A stretch of 64,000 nucleotides of DNA. It comes from Rallus limicola (lineage: Eukaryota; Chordata; Aves; Gruiformes; Rallidae). Shown here piece by piece: positions 38,401 through 51,900 of the stretch. Where the stretch lies: the NCBI GenBank assembly GCA_022605955.1, contig JAKCOZ010000320.1:186001-250000 (forward strand), given 5' to 3'. Position 1 is the stretch's first letter; every line of letters starts with the position of its first letter. The position numbers were made by a program, and so were the translations under genes. A model generated the notes under the pieces. That model was given only the letters and a program-made list of their open reading frames with translations, was not told the origin of the DNA and searched no databases.

Positions 38401-41400
38401 GAGAGCCAAAGTGACAGGGTCTGCTCGTGTGTCCTGTTAGGAGGTTTCAGACAAGCTATGCCTTTCAGGCCTAGCTTCTTTACTTTGGGAGTTATTGCTG
38501 GACGTTTAGCATGTTTTGAACTGCAGTCTGCTAGGGCCGAGAAAAGCACCGTAGGAGGTTCCAGGCATGTTCCCTCTTTCCAGGCAAAGGAAAAGGCTGA
38601 GAGCCAAAGTGACAGGGTCTGCTCGTGTGTCCTGTTAGGAGGTTTCAGACAAGCTATGCCTTTCAGGCCTAGCTTCTTTACTTTGGGAGTTATTGCTGGA
38701 CGTTTAGCATGTTTTGAACTGCAGTCTGCTAGGGCCGAGAAAAGCAACGTAGGAGGTTCCAGGCATGTTCCCTCTTTCCAGGCAAAGGAAAAGGATGAGA
38801 GCCAAAGTGACAGGGTCTGCTCGTGTGTCCTGTCAGGAGGTTTCAGACAAGCTATGCCTTTCAGGCCTAGCTTCTTTACTTTGGGAGTTATTGCTGGACG
38901 TTTAGCATGTTTTGAACTGCAGTCTGCTAGGGCCGAGAAAAGCACCGTAGGAGGTTCCAGGCATGTTCCCTCTTTCCAGGCAAAGGAAAAGGCTGAGAGC
39001 CAAAGTGACAGGGTCTGCTCGTGTGTCCTGTTAGGAGGTTTCAGACAAGCTATGCCTTTCAGGCCTAGCTTCTTTACTTTGGGAGTTATTGCTGGACGTT
39101 TAGCATGTTTTGAACTGCAGTCTGCTAGGGCCGAGAAAAGCACCGTAGGAGGTTCCAGGCATGTTCCCTCTTTCCAGGCAAAGGAAAAGGCTGAGAGCCA
39201 AAGTGACAGGGTCTGCTCGTGTGTCCTGTTAGGAGGTTTCAGACAAGCTATGCCTTTCAGGCCTAGCTTCTTTACTTTGGGAGTTATTGCTGGACGTTTA
39301 GCATGTTTTGAACTGCAGTCTGCTAGGGCCGAGAAAAGCACCGTAGGAGGTTCCAGGCATGTTCCCTCTTTCCAGGCAAAGGAAAAGGCTGAGAGCCAAA
39401 GTGACAGGGTCTGCTCGTGTGTCCTGTCAGGAGGTTTCAGACGAGCTATGCCTTTCAGGCCTAGCTTCTTTACTTTGGGAGTTATTGCTGGACGTTTAGC
39501 ATGTTTTGAACTGCAGTCTGCTAGGGCTGAGAAAAGCACCGTAGGAGGTTCCAGGCATGTTCCCTCTTTCCAGGCAAAGGAAAAGGCTGAGAGCCAAAGT
39601 GACAGGGTCTGCTCGTGTGTCCTGTTAGGAGGTTTCAGACAAGCTATGCCTTTCAGGCCTAGCTTCTTTACTTTGGGAGTTATTGCTGGACGTTTAGCAT
39701 GTTTTGAACTGCAGTCTGCTAGGGCCAAGAAAAGCACCGTAGGAGGTTCCAGGCATGTTCCCTCTTTCCAGGCAAAGGAAAAGGCTGAGAGCCAAAGTGA
39801 CAGGGTCTGCTCGTGTGTCCTGTTAGGAGGTTTCAGACAAGGTATGCCTTTCAGGCCAAGCTTCTTTACTTTGGGAGTTATTGCTGGACGTTTAGCATGT
39901 TTTGAACTGCAGTCTGCTAGGGCCGAGAAAAGCACCGTAGGAGGTTCCAGGCATGTTCCCTCTTTCCAGGCAAAGGAAAAGGCTGAGAGCCAAAGTGACA
40001 GGGTCTGCTCGTGTGTCCTGTTAGGAGGTTTCAGACAAGCTATGCCTTTCAGGCCTAGCTTCTTTACTTTGGGAGTTATTGCTGGACGTTTAGCATGTTT
40101 TGAACTGCAGTCTGCTAGGGCCGAGAAAAGCACCGTAGGAGGTTCCAGGCATGTTCCCTCTTTCCAGGCAAAGGAAAAGGCTGAGAGCCAAAGTGACAGG
40201 GTCTGCTCGTGTGTCCTGTTAGGAGGTTTCAGACAAGCTATGCCTTTCAGGCCTAGCTTCTTTACTTTGGGAGTTATTGCTGGACGTTTAGCATGTTTTG
40301 AACTGCAGTCTGCTAGGGCCGAGAAAAGCACCGTAGCAGGTTCCAGGCATGTTCCCTCTTTCCAGGCAAAGGAAAAGGCTGAGAGCCAAAGTGACAGGGT
40401 CTGCTCGTGTGTCCTGTTAGGAGGTTTCAGACAAGCTATGCCTTTCAGGCCTAGCTTCTTTACTTTGGGAGTTATTGCTGGACGTTTAGCATGTTTTGAA
40501 CTGCAGTCTGCTAGGGCCGAGAAAAGCACCGTAGGAGGTTCCAGGCATGTTCCCTCTTTCCAGGCAAAGGAAAAGGCTGAGAGCCAAAGTGACAGGGTCT
40601 GCTCGTGTGTCCTGTTAGGAGGTTTCAGACAAGCTATGCCTTTCAGGCCTAGCTTCTTTACTTTGGGAGTTATTGCTGGACGTTTAGCATGTTGTGACCT
40701 GCAGTCTGCTAGGGCCGAGAAAAGCACCGTAGGAGGTTCCAGGCATGTTCCCTCTTTCCAGGCAAAGGAAAAGGCTGAGAGCCAAAGTGACAGGGTCTGC
40801 TCGTGTGTCCTGTTAGGAGGTTTCAGACAAGCTATGCCTTTCAGGCCTAGCTTCTTTACTTTGGGAGTTATTGCTGGACGTTTAGCATGTTTTGAACTGC
40901 AGTCTGCTAGGGCCGAGAAAAGCACCGTAGGAGGTTCCAGGCATGTTCCCTCTTTCCAGGCAAAGGAAAAGGCTGAGAGCCAAAGTGACAGGGTCTGCTC
41001 GTGTGTCCTGTTAGGAGGTTTCAGACAAGCTATGCCTTTCAGGCCTAGCTTCTTTACTTTGGGAGTTATTGCTGGACGTTTAGCATGTTTTGAACTGCAG
41101 TCTGCTAGGGCCGAGAAAAGCACCGTAGGAGGTTCCAGGCATGTTCCCTCTTTCCAGGCAAAGGAAAAGGCTGAGAGCCAAAGTGACAGGGTCTGCTCGT
41201 GTGTCCTGTTAGGAGGTTTCAGACAAGCTATGCCTTTCAGGCCTAGCTTCTTTACTTTGGGAGTTATTGCTGGACGTTTAGCATGTTTTGAACTGCAGTC
41301 TGCTAGGGCCGAGAAAAGCACCGTAGGAGGTTCCAGGCATGTTCCCTCTTTCCAGGCAAAGGAAAAGGCTGAGAGCCAAAGTGACAGGGTCTGCTCGTGT

Positions 41401-43164
41401 GTCCTGTTAGGAGGTTTCAGACAAGCTATGCCTTTCAGGCCTAGCTTCTTTACTTTGGGAGTTATTGCTGGACGTTTAGCATGTTTTGAACTGCAGTCTG
41501 CTAGGGCCGAGAAAAGCACCGTAGGAGGTTCCAGGCATGTTCCCTCTTTCCAGGCAAAGGAAAAGGCTGAGAGCCAAAGTGACAGGGTCTGCTCGTGTGT
41601 CCTGTTAGGAGGTTTCAGACAAGCTATGCCTTTCAGGCCTAGCTTCTTTACTTTGGGAGTTATTGCTGGACGTTTAGCATGTTTTGAACTGCAGTCTGCT
41701 AGGGCCGAGAAAAGCACCGTAGGAGGTTCCAGGCATGTTCCCTCTTTCCAGGCAAAGGAAAAGGCTGAGAGCCAAAGTGACAGGGTCTGCTCGTGTGTCC
41801 TGTTAGGAGATTTCAGACAAGCTATGCCTTTCAGGCCTAGCTTCTTTACTTTGGGAGTTATTGCTGGACGTTTAGCATGTTTTGAACTGCAGTCTGCTAG
41901 GGCTGAGAAAAGCACCGTAGGAGGTTCCAGGCATGTTCCCTCTTTCCAGGCAAAGGAAAAGGCTGAGAGCCAAAGTGACAGGGTCTGCTCGTGTGTCCTG
42001 TTAGGAGGTTTCAGACAAGCTATGCCTTTCAGGCCTAGCTTCTTTACTTTGGGAGTTATTGCTGGACGTTTAGCATGTTTTGAACTGCAGTCTGCTAGGG
42101 CCGAGAAAAGCACCGTAGGAGGTTCCAGGCATGTTCCCTCTTTCCAGGCACAGGAAAAGGCTGAGAGCCAAAGTGACAGGGTCTGCTCGTGTGTCCTGTC
42201 AGGAGGTTTCAGACAAGCTATGCCTTTCAGGCCTAGCTTCTTTACTTTGGGAGTTATTGCTGGACGTTTAGCATGTTTTGAACTGCAGTCTGCTAGGGCC
42301 GAGAAAAGCACCGTAGGAGGTTCCAGGCATGTTCCCTCTTTCCAGGCAAAGGAAAAGGCTGAGAGCCAAAGTGACAGGGTCTGCTCGTGTGTCCTGTTAG
42401 GAGGTTTCAGACAAGCTATGCCTTTCAGGCCTAGCTTCTTTACTTTGGGAGTTATTGCTGGACGTTTAGCATGTTTTGAACTGCAGTCTGCTAGGGCCGA
42501 GAAAAGCATCGTAGGAGGTTCCAGGCATGTTCCCTCTTTCCAGGCAAAGGAAAAGGCTGAGAGCCAAAGTGACAGGGTCTGCTCGTGTGTCCTGTCAGGA
42601 GGTTTCAGACGAGCTATGCCTTTCAGGCCTAGCTTCTTTACTTTGGGAGTTATTGCTGGACGTTTAGCATGTTTTGAACTGCAGTCTGCTAGGGCCGAGA
42701 AAAGCACCGTAGGAGGTTCCAGGCATGTTCCCTCTTTCCAGGCAAAGGAAAAGGCTGAGAGCCAAAGTGACAGGGTCTGCTCGTGTGTCCTGTTAGGAGG
42801 TTTCAGACAAGCTATGCCTTTCAGGCCTAGCTTCTTTACTTTGGGAGTTATTGCTGGACGTTTAGCATGTTTTGAACTGCAGTCTGCTAGGGCCAAGAAA
42901 AGCACCGTAGGAGGTTCCAGGCATGTTCCCTCTTTCCAGGCAAAGGAAAAGGCTGAGAGCCAAAGTGACAGGGTCTGCTCGTGTGTCCTGTTAGGAGGTT
43001 TCAGACAAGCTATGCCTTTCAGGCCTAGCTTCTTTACTTTGGGAGTTATTGCTGGACGTTTAGCATGTTTTGAACTGCAGTCTGCTAGGGCCGAGAAAAG
43101 CACCGTAGGAGGTTCCAGGCATGTTCCCTCTTTCCAGGCAAAGGAAAAGGCTGAGAGCCAAAGT
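35443..43164 (+). repeat. satellite segment with a 16/17-monomer relation (39 monomers)
   Basis: Two monomer blocks match. T26C+A41G followed by G127A in the next unit lies at 39,428/39,443/39,727 and at 42,596/42,611/42,895, exactly 3,168 bp (16 monomers) apart. The T26C unit upstream (38,834 and 42,200) is 17 monomers apart, so one monomer was lost or gained between them. T104G units at 37,328 and 40,694 are also 17 apart. Private changes include T110C at 36,343, which destroys that unit's PstI site. The rest is consensus or nearly so. Confidence 0.7.
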
Positions 43165-45144
43165 GACAGGGTCTGCTCGTGTGTCCTGTTAGGAGGTTTC
43201 AGACAAGCTATGCCTTTCAGGCCTAGCTTCTTTACTTTGGGAGTTATTGCTGGACGTTTATCATGTTTTGAACTGCAGTCTGCTAGGGCCGAGAAAAGCA
43301 CCGTAGGAGGTTCCAGGCATGTTCCCTCTTTCCAGGCAAAGGAAAAGGCTGAGAGCCAAAGTGACAGGGTCTGCTCGTGTGTCCTGTTAGGAGGTTTCAG
43401 ACAAGCTATGCCTTTCAGGCCTAGCTTCTTTACTTTGGGAGTTATTGCTGGACGTTTAGCATGTTTTTAACTGCAGTCTGCTAGGGCCGAGAAAAGCACC
43501 GTAGGAGGTTCCAGGCATGTTCCCTCTTTCCAGGCAAAGGAAAAGGCTGAGAGCCAAAGTGACAGGGTCTGCTCGTGTGTCCTGTTAGGAGGTTTCAGAC
43601 AAGCTATGCCTTTCAGGCCTAGCTTCTTTACTTTGGGAGTTATTGCTGGACGTTTAGCATGTTGTGACCTGCAGTCTGCTAGGGCCGAGAAAAGCACCGT
43701 AGGAGGTTCCAGGCATGTTCCCTCTTTCCAGGCAAAGGAAAAGGCTGAGAGCCAAAGTGACAGGGTCTGCTCGTGTGTCCTGTTAGGAGGTTTCAGACGA
43801 GCTATGCCTTTCAGGCCTAGCTTCTTTACTTTGGGAGTTATTGCTGGACGTTTAGCATGTTTTGAACTGCAGTCTGCTAGGGCCGAGAAAAGCACCGTAG
43901 GAGGTTCCAGGCATGTTCCCTCTTTCCAGGCAAAGGAAAAGGCTGAGAGCCAAAGTGACAGGGTCTGCTCGTGTGTCCTGTTAGGAGGTTTCAGACAAGC
44001 TATGCCTTTCAGGCCTAGCTTCTTTACTTTGGGAGTTATTGCTGGACGTTTAGCATGTTTTGAACTGCAGTCTGCTAGGGCCGAGAAAAGCACCGTAGGA
44101 GGTTCCAGGCATGTTCCCTCTTTCCAGGCAAAGGAAAAGGCTGAGAGCCAAAGTGACAGGGTCTGCTCGTGTGTCCTGTTAGGAGGTTTCAGACAAGCTA
44201 TGCCTTTCAGGCCTAGCTTCTTTACTTTGGGAGTTATTGCTGGACGTTTATCATGTTTTGAACTGCAGTCTGCTAGGGCCGAGAAAAGCACCGTAGGAGG
44301 TTCCAGGCATGTTCCCTCTTTCCAGGCAAAGGAAAAGGCTGAGAGCCAAAGTGACAGGGTCTGCTCGTGTGTCCTGTTAGGAGGTTTCAGACAAGCTATG
44401 CCTTTCAGGCCTAGCTTCTTTACTTTGGGAGTTATTGCTGGACGTTTAGCATGTTTTTAACTGCAGTCTGCTAGGGCCGAGAAAAGCACCGTAGGAGGTT
44501 CCAGGCATGTTCCCTCTTTCCAGGCAAAGGAAAAGGCTGAGAGCCAAAGTGACAGGGTCTGCTCGTGTGTCCTGTTAGGAGGTTTCAGACAAGCTATGCC
44601 TTTCAGGCCTAGCTTCTTTACTTTGGGAGTTATTGCTGGACGTTTAGCATGTTTTGAACTGCAGTCTGCTAGGGCCGAGAAAAGCACCGTAGGAGGTTCC
44701 AGGCATGTTCCCTCTTTCCAGGCAAAGGAAAAGGCTGAGAGCCAAAGTGACAGGGTCTGCTCGTGTGTCCTGTTAGGAGGTTTCAGACGAGCTATGCCTT
44801 TCAGGCCTAGCTTCTTTACTTTGGGAGTTATTGCTGGACGTTTAGCATGTTTTGAACTGCAGTCTGCTAGGGCCGAGAAAAGCACCGTAGGAGGTTCCAG
44901 GCATGTTCCCTCTTTCCAGGCAAAGGAAAAGGCTGAGAGCCAAAGTGACAGGGTCTGCTCGTGTGTCCTGTTAGGGGGTTTCAGACAAGCTATGCCTTTC
45001 AGGCCTAGCTTCTTTACTTTGGGAGTTATTGCTGGACGTTTAGCATGTTTTGAACTGCAGTCTGCTAGGGCCGAGAAAAGCACCGTAGGAGGTTCCAGGC
45101 ATGTTCCCTCTTTCCAGGCAAAGGAAAAGGCTGAGAGCCAAAGT
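43165..45144 (+). repeat. 5-monomer higher-order repeat, two copies (2 x 990 bp)
   Basis: G97T at 43,261 and 44,251, G106T at 43,468 and 44,458, and A41G at 43,799 and 44,789 are each 990 bp apart. The third monomer of copy 1 has T104G+A108C (43,664) and copy 2 does not, so the copies have been edited since duplication. The second copy overlaps the start of the 15-monomer unit annotated next. Confidence 0.8.
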
Positions 45145-48100
45145 GACAGGGTCTGCTCGTGTGTCCTGTTAGGAGGTTTCAGACAAGGTATGCCTTTCAG
45201 GCCAAGCTTCTTTACTTTGGGAGTTATTGCTGGACGTTTAGCATGTTTTGAACTGCAGTCTGCTAGGGCCGAGAAAAGCACCGTAGGAGGTTCCAGGCAT
45301 GTTCCCTCTTTCCAGGCAAAGGAAAAGGCTGAGAGCCAAAGTGACAGGGTCTGCTCGTGTGTCCTGTTAGGAGGTTTCAGACAAGCTATGCCTTTCAGGC
45401 CTAGCTTCTTTACTTTGGGAGTTATTGCTGGACGTTTAGCATGTTTTGAACTGCAGTCTGCTAGGGCCGAGAAAAGCACCGTAGGAGGTTCCAGGCATGT
45501 TCCCTCTTTCCAGGCAAAGGAAAAGGCTGAGAGCCAAAGTGACAGGGTCTGCTCGTGTGTCCTGTTAGGAGGTTTCAGACAAGCTATGCCTTTCAGGCCT
45601 AGCTTCTTTACTTTGGGAGTTATTGCTGGACGTTTAGCATGTTGTGACCTGCAGTCTGCTAGGGCCGAGAAAAGCACCGTAGGAGGTTCCAGGCATGTTC
45701 CCTCTTTCCAGGCAAAGGAAAAGGCTGAGAGCCAAAGTGACAGGGTCTGCTCGTGTGTCCTGTTAGGAGGTTTCAGACAAGCTATGCCTTTCAGGCCTAG
45801 CTTCTTTACTTTGGGAGTTATTGCTGGACGTTTAGCATGTTTTGAACTGCAGTCTGCTAGGGCCGAGAAAAGCACCGTAGGAGGTTCCAGGCATGTTCCC
45901 TCTTTCCAGGCAAAGGAAAAGGCTGAGAGCCAAATTGACAGGGTCTGCTCGTGTGTCCTGTTAGGAGGTTTCAGACAAGCTATGCCTTTCAGGCCTAGCT
46001 TCTTTACTTTGGGAGTTATTGCTGGACGTTTAGCATGTTTTGAACTGCAGTCTGCTAGGGCCGAGAAAAGCACCGTAGGAGGTTCCAGGCATGTTCCCTC
46101 TTTCCAGGCAAAGGAAAAGGCTGAGAGCCAAAGTGACAGGGTCTGCTCGTGTGTCCTGTTAGGAGGTTTCAGACAAGCTATGCCTTTCAGGCCTAGCTTC
46201 TTTACTTTGGGAGTTATTGCTGGACGTTTAGCATGTTTTGAACTGCAGTCTGCTAGGGCCGAGAAAAGCACCGTAGGAGGTTCCAGGCATGTTCCCTCTT
46301 TCCAGGCAAAGGAAAAGGCTGAGAGCCAAAGTGACAGGGTCTGCTCGTGTGTCCTGTTAGGAGGTTTCAGACAAGCTATGCCTTTCAGGCCTAGCTTCTT
46401 TACTTTGGGAGTTATTGCTGGACGTTTAGCATGTTTTGAACTGCAGTCTGCTAGGGCCGAGAAAAGCACCGTAGGAGGTTCCAGGCATGTTCCCTCTTTC
46501 CAGGCAAAGGAAAAGGCTGAGAGCCAAAGTGACAGGGTCTGCTCGTGTGTCCTGTTAGGAGGTTTCAGACAAGGTATGCCTTTCAGGCCAAGCTTCTTTA
46601 CTTTGGGAGTTATTGCTGGACGTTTAGCATGTTTTGAACTGCAGTCTGCTAGGGCCGAGAAAAGCACCGTAGGAGGTTCCAGGCATGTTCCCTCTTTCCA
46701 GGCAAAGGAAAAGGCTGAGAGCCAAAGTGACAGGGTCTGCTCGTGTGTCCTGTTAGGAGGTTTCAGACAAGCTATGCCTTTCAGGCCTAGCTTCTTTACT
46801 TTGGGAGTTATTGATGGACGTTTAGCATGTTTTGAACTGCAGTCTGCTAGGGCCGAGAAAAGCACCGTAGGAGGTTCCAGGCATGTTCCCTCTTTCCAGG
46901 CAAAGGAAAAGGCTGAGAGCCAAAGTGACAGGGTCTGCTCGTGTGTCCTGTTAGGAGGTTTCAGACAAGCTATGCCTTTCAGGCCTAGCTTCTTTACTTT
47001 GGGAGTTATTGCTGGACGTTTAGCATGTTTTGAACTGCAGTCTGCTAGGGCCGAGAAAAGCACCGTAGGAGGTTCCAGGCATGTTCCCTCTTACCAGGCA
47101 AAGGAAAAGGCTGAGAGCCAAAGTGACAGGGTCTGCTCGTGTGTCCTGTTAGGAGGTTTCAGACAAGCTATGCCTTTCAGGCCTAGCTTCTTTACTTTGG
47201 GAGTTATTGCTGGACGTTTAGCATGTTTTGAACTGCAGTCTGCTAGGGCCGAGAAAAGCACCGTAGGAGGTTCCAGGCATGTTCCCTCTTTCCAGGCAAA
47301 GGAAAAGGCTGAGAGCCAAAGTGACAGGGTCTGCTCGTGTGTCCTGTTAGGAGGTTTCAGACAAGCTATGCCTTTCAGGCCTAGCTTCTTTACTTTGGGA
47401 GTTATTGCTGGACGTTTAGCATGTTTTTAACTGCAGTCTGCTAGGGCCGAGAAAAGCACCGTAGGAGGTTCCAGGCATGTTCCCTCTTTCCAGGCAAAGG
47501 AAAAGGCTGAGAGCCAAAGTGACAGGGTCTGCTCGTGTGTCCTGTTAGGAGGTTTCAGACAAGCTATGCCTTTCAGGCCTAGCTTCTTTACTTTGGGAGT
47601 TATTGCTGGACGTTTAGCATGTTTTGAACTGCAGTCTGCTAGGGCCGAGAAAAGCACCGTAGGAGGTTCCAGGCATGTTCCCTCTTTCCAGGCAAAGGAA
47701 AAGGCTGAGAGCCAAAGTGACAGGGTCTGCTCGTGTGTCCTGTTAGGAGGTTTCAGACGAGCTATGCCTTTCAGGCCTAGCTTCTTTACTTTGGGAGTTA
47801 TTGCTGGACGTTTAGCATGTTTTGAACTGCAGTCTGCTAGGGCCGAGAAAAGCACCGTAGGAGGTTCCAGGCATGTTCCCTCTTTCCAGGCAAAGGAAAA
47901 GGCTGAGAGCCAAAGTGACAGGGTCTGCTCGTGTGTCCTGTTAGGGGGTTTCAGACAAGCTATGCCTTTCAGGCCTAGCTTCTTTACTTTGGGAGTTATT
48001 GCTGGACGTTTAGCATGTTTTGAACTGCAGTCTGCTAGGGCCGAGAAAAGCACCGTAGGAGGTTCCAGGCATGTTCCCTCTTTCCAGGCAAAGGAAAAGG

Positions 48101-48906
48101 CTGAGAGCCAAAGTGACAGGGTCTGCTCGTGTGTCCTGTTAGGAGGTTTCAGACAAGGTATGCCTTTCAGGCCAAGCTTCTTTACTTTGGGAGTTATTGC
48201 TGGACGTTTAGCATGTTTTGAACTGCAGTCTGCTAGGGCCGAGAAAAGCACCGTAGGAGGTTCCAGGCATGTTCCCTCTTTCCAGGCAAAGGAAAAGGCT
48301 GAGAGCCAAAGTGACAGGGTCTGCTCGTGTGTCCTGTTAGGAGGTTTCAGACAAGCTATGCCTTTCAGGCCTAGCTTCTTTACTTTGGGAGTTATTGCTG
48401 GACGTTTAGCATGTTTTGAACTGCAGTCTGCTAGGGCCGAGAAAAGCACCGTAGGAGGTTCCAGGCATGTTCCCTCTTTCCAGGCAAAGGAAAAGGCTGA
48501 GAGCCAAAGTGACAGGGTCTGCTCGTGTGTCCTGTTAGGAGGTTTCAGACAAGCTATGCCTTTCAGGCCTAGCTTCTTTACTTTGGGAGTTATTGCTGGA
48601 CGTTTAGCATGTTGTGACCTGCAGTCTGCTAGGGCCGAGAAAAGCACCGTAGGAGGTTCCAGGCATGTTCCCTCTTTCCAGGCAAAGGAAAAGGCTGAGA
48701 GCCAAAGTGACAGGGTCTGCTCGTGTGTCCTGTTAGGAGGTTTCAGACAAGCTATGCCTTTCAGGCCTAGCTTCTTTACTTTGGGAGTTATTGCTGGACG
48801 TTTAGCATGTTTTGAACTGCAGTCTGCTAGGGCCGAGAAAAGCACCGTAGGAGGTTCCAGGCATGTTCCCTCTTTCCAGGCAAAGGAAAAGGCTGAGAGC
48901 CAAATT
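44353..48906 (+). repeat. 15-monomer higher-order repeat, one full and one partial copy (period 2,970 bp)
   Basis: Six markers repeat at +2,970. They are G106T (44,458/47,428), A41G (44,789/47,759), A30G (44,976/47,946), C44G+T60A (45,188/48,158), T104G+A108C (45,644/48,614) and G197T (45,935/48,905). The match then stops: the C44G+T60A unit at 46,574 has no partner at 49,544. Only about 1.6 kb is therefore shared, the remainder of copy 1 being 46-47.3 kb. The 48,614 unit is the last T104G+A108C monomer in the window. Confidence 0.85.
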
Positions 48907-51900
48907 GACAGGGTCTGCTCGTGTGTCCTGTTAGGAGGTTTCAGACAAGCTATGCCTTTCAGGCCTAGCTTCTTTACTTTGGGAGTTATTGCTGGACGTT
49001 TAGCATGTTTTGAACTGCAGTCTGCTAGGGCCGAGAAAAGCACCGTAGGAGGTTCCAGGCATGTTCCCTCTTTCCAGGCAAAGGAAAAGGCTGAGAGCCA
49101 AAGTGACAGGGTCTGCTCGTGTGTCCTGTTAGGAGGTTTCAGACAAGCTATGCCTTTCAGGCCTAGCTTCTTTACTTTGGGAGTTATTGCTGGACGTTTA
49201 GCATGTTTTGAACTGCAGTCTGCTAGGGCCGAGAAAAGCACCGTAGGAGGTTCCAGGCATGTTCCCTCTTTCCAGGCAAAGGAAAAGGCTGAGAGCCAAA
49301 GTGACAGGGTCTGCTCGTGTGTCCTGTTAGGAGGTTTCAGACAAGCTATGCCTTTCAGGCCTAGCTTCTTTACTTTGGGAGTTATTGCTGGACGTTTAGC
49401 ATGTTTTGAACTGCAGTCTGCTAGGGCCGAGAAAAGCACCGTAGGAGGTTCCAGGCATGTTCCCTCTTTCCAGGCAAAGGAAAAGGCTGAGAGCCAAAGT
49501 GACAGGGTCTGCTCGTGTGTCCTGTTAGGAGGTTTCAGACAAGCTATGCCTTTCAGGCCTAGCTTCTTTACTTTGGGAGTTATTGCTGGACGTTTAGCAT
49601 GTTTTGAACTGCAGTCTGCTAGGGCCGAGAAAAGCACCGTAGGAGGTTCCAGGCATGTTCCCTCTTTCCAGGCAAAGGAAAAGGCTGAGAGCCAAAGTGA
49701 CAGGGTCTGCTCGTGTGTCCTGTTAGGAGGTTTCAGACAAGCTATGCCTTTCAGGCCTAGCTTCTTTACTTTGGGAGTTATTGCTGGACGTTTAGCATGT
49801 TTTGAACTGCAGTCTGCTAGGGCCGAGAAAAGCACCGTAGGAGGTTCCAGGCATGTTCCCTCTTTCCAGGCAAAGGAAAAGGCTGAGAGCCAAAGTGACA
49901 GGGTCTGCTCGTGTGTCCTGTTAGGAGGTTTCAGACAAGCTATGCCTTTCAGGCCTAGCTTCTTTACTTTGGGAGTTATTGCTGGACGTTTAGCATGTTT
50001 TGAACTGCAGTCTGCTAGGGCCGAGAAAAGCACCGTAGGAGGTTCCAGGCATGTTCCCTCTTTCCAGGCAAAGGAAAAGGCTGAGAGCCAAAGTGACAGG
50101 GTCTGCTCGTGTGTCCTGTTAGGAGATTTCAGACAAGCTATGCCTTTCAGGCCTAGCTTCTTTACTTTGGGAGTTATTGCTGGACGTTTAGCATGTTTTG
50201 AACTGCAGTCTGCTAGGGCCGAGAAAAGCACCGTAGGAGGTTCCAGGCATGTTCCCTCTTTCCAGGCAAAGGAAAAGGCTGAGAGCCAAAGTGACAGGGT
50301 CTGCTCGTGTGTCCTGTTAGGAGGTTTCAGACAAGCTATGCCTTTCAGGCCTAGCTTCTTTACTTTGGGAGTTATTGCTGGACGTTTAGCATGTTTTGAA
50401 CTGCAGTCTGCTAGGGCCGAGAAAAGCACCGTAGGAGGTTCCAGGCATGTTCCCTCTTTCCAGGCAAAGGAAAAGGCTGAGAGCCAAAGTGACAGGGTCT
50501 GCTCGTGTGTCCTGTCAGGAGGTTTCAGACAAGCTATGCCTTTCAGGCCTAGCTTCTTTACTTTGGGAGTTATTGCTGGACGTTTAGCATGTTTTGAACT
50601 GCAGTCTGCTAGGGCCGAGAAAAGCACCGTAGGAGGTTCCAGGCATGTTCCCTCTTTCCAGGCAAAGGAAAAGGCTGAGAGCCAAAGTGACAGGGTCTGC
50701 TCGTGTGTCCTGTTAGGAGGTTTCAGACAAGCTATGCCTTTCAGGCCTAGCTTCTTTACTTTGGGAGTTATTGCTGGACGTTTAGCATGTTTTGAACTGC
50801 AGTCTGCTAGGGCCGAGAAAAGCACCGTAGGAGGTTCCAGGCATGTTCCCTCTTTCCAGGCAAAGGAAAAGGCTGAGAGCCAAAGTGACAGGGTCTGCTC
50901 GTGTGTCCTGTTAGGAGGTTTCAGACAAGCTATGCCTTTCAGGCCTAGCTTCTTTACTTTGGGAGTTATTGCTGGACGTTTAGCATGTTTTGAACTGCAG
51001 TCTGCTAGGGCCGAGAAAAGCACCGTAGGAGGTTCCAGGCATGTTCCCTCTTTCCAGGCAAAGGAAAAGGCTGAGAGCCAAAGTGACAGGGTCTGCTCGT
51101 GTGTCCTGTTAGGAGGTTTCAGACAAGCTATGCCTTTCAGGCCTAGCTTCTTTACTTTGGGAGTTATTGCTGGACGTTTAGCATGTTTTGAACTGCAGTC
51201 TGCTAGGGCCGAGAAAAGCACCGTAGGAGGTTCCAGGCATGTTCACTCTTTCGAGGCAAAGGAAAAGGCTGAGAGCCAAAGTGACAGGGTCTGCTCGTGT
51301 GTCCTGTTAGGAGGTTTCAGACGAGCTATGCCTTTCAGGCCTAGCTTCTTTACTTTGGGAGTTATTGCTGGACGTTTAGCATGTTTTGAACTGCAGTCTG
51401 CTAGGGCCGAGAAAAGCACCGTAGGAGGTTCCAGGCATGTTCCCTCTTTCCAGGCAAAGGAAAAGGCTGAGAGCCAAAGTGACAGGGTCTGCTCGTGTGT
51501 CCTGTTAGGAGGTTTCAGACAAGGTATGCCTTTCAGGCCAAGCTTCTTTACTTTGGGAGTTATTGCTGGACGTTTAGCATGTTTTGAACTGCAGTCTGCT
51601 AGGGCCGAGAAAAGCACCGTAGGAGGTTCCAGGCATGTTCCCTCTTTCCAGGCAAAGGAAAAGGCTGAGAGCCAAAGTGACAGGGTCTGCTCGTGTGTCC
51701 TGTTAGGAGGTTTCAGACAAGCTATGCCTTTCAGGCCTAGCTTCTTTACTTTGGGAGTTATTGCTGGACGTTTAGCATGTTTTGAACTGCAGTCTGCTAG
51801 GGCCGAGAAAAGCACCGTAGGAGGTTCCAGGCATGTTCCCTCTTTCCAGGCAAAGGAAAAGGCTGAGAGCCAAAGTGACAGGGTCTGCTCGTGTGTCCTG

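Noticed and set aside
51248..51268. Possible CENP-B box in the monomer where C169G creates TTCG
   Set aside because: TTCG and the central A are present but the CGGG end is GGAA instead, and only one monomer has it.
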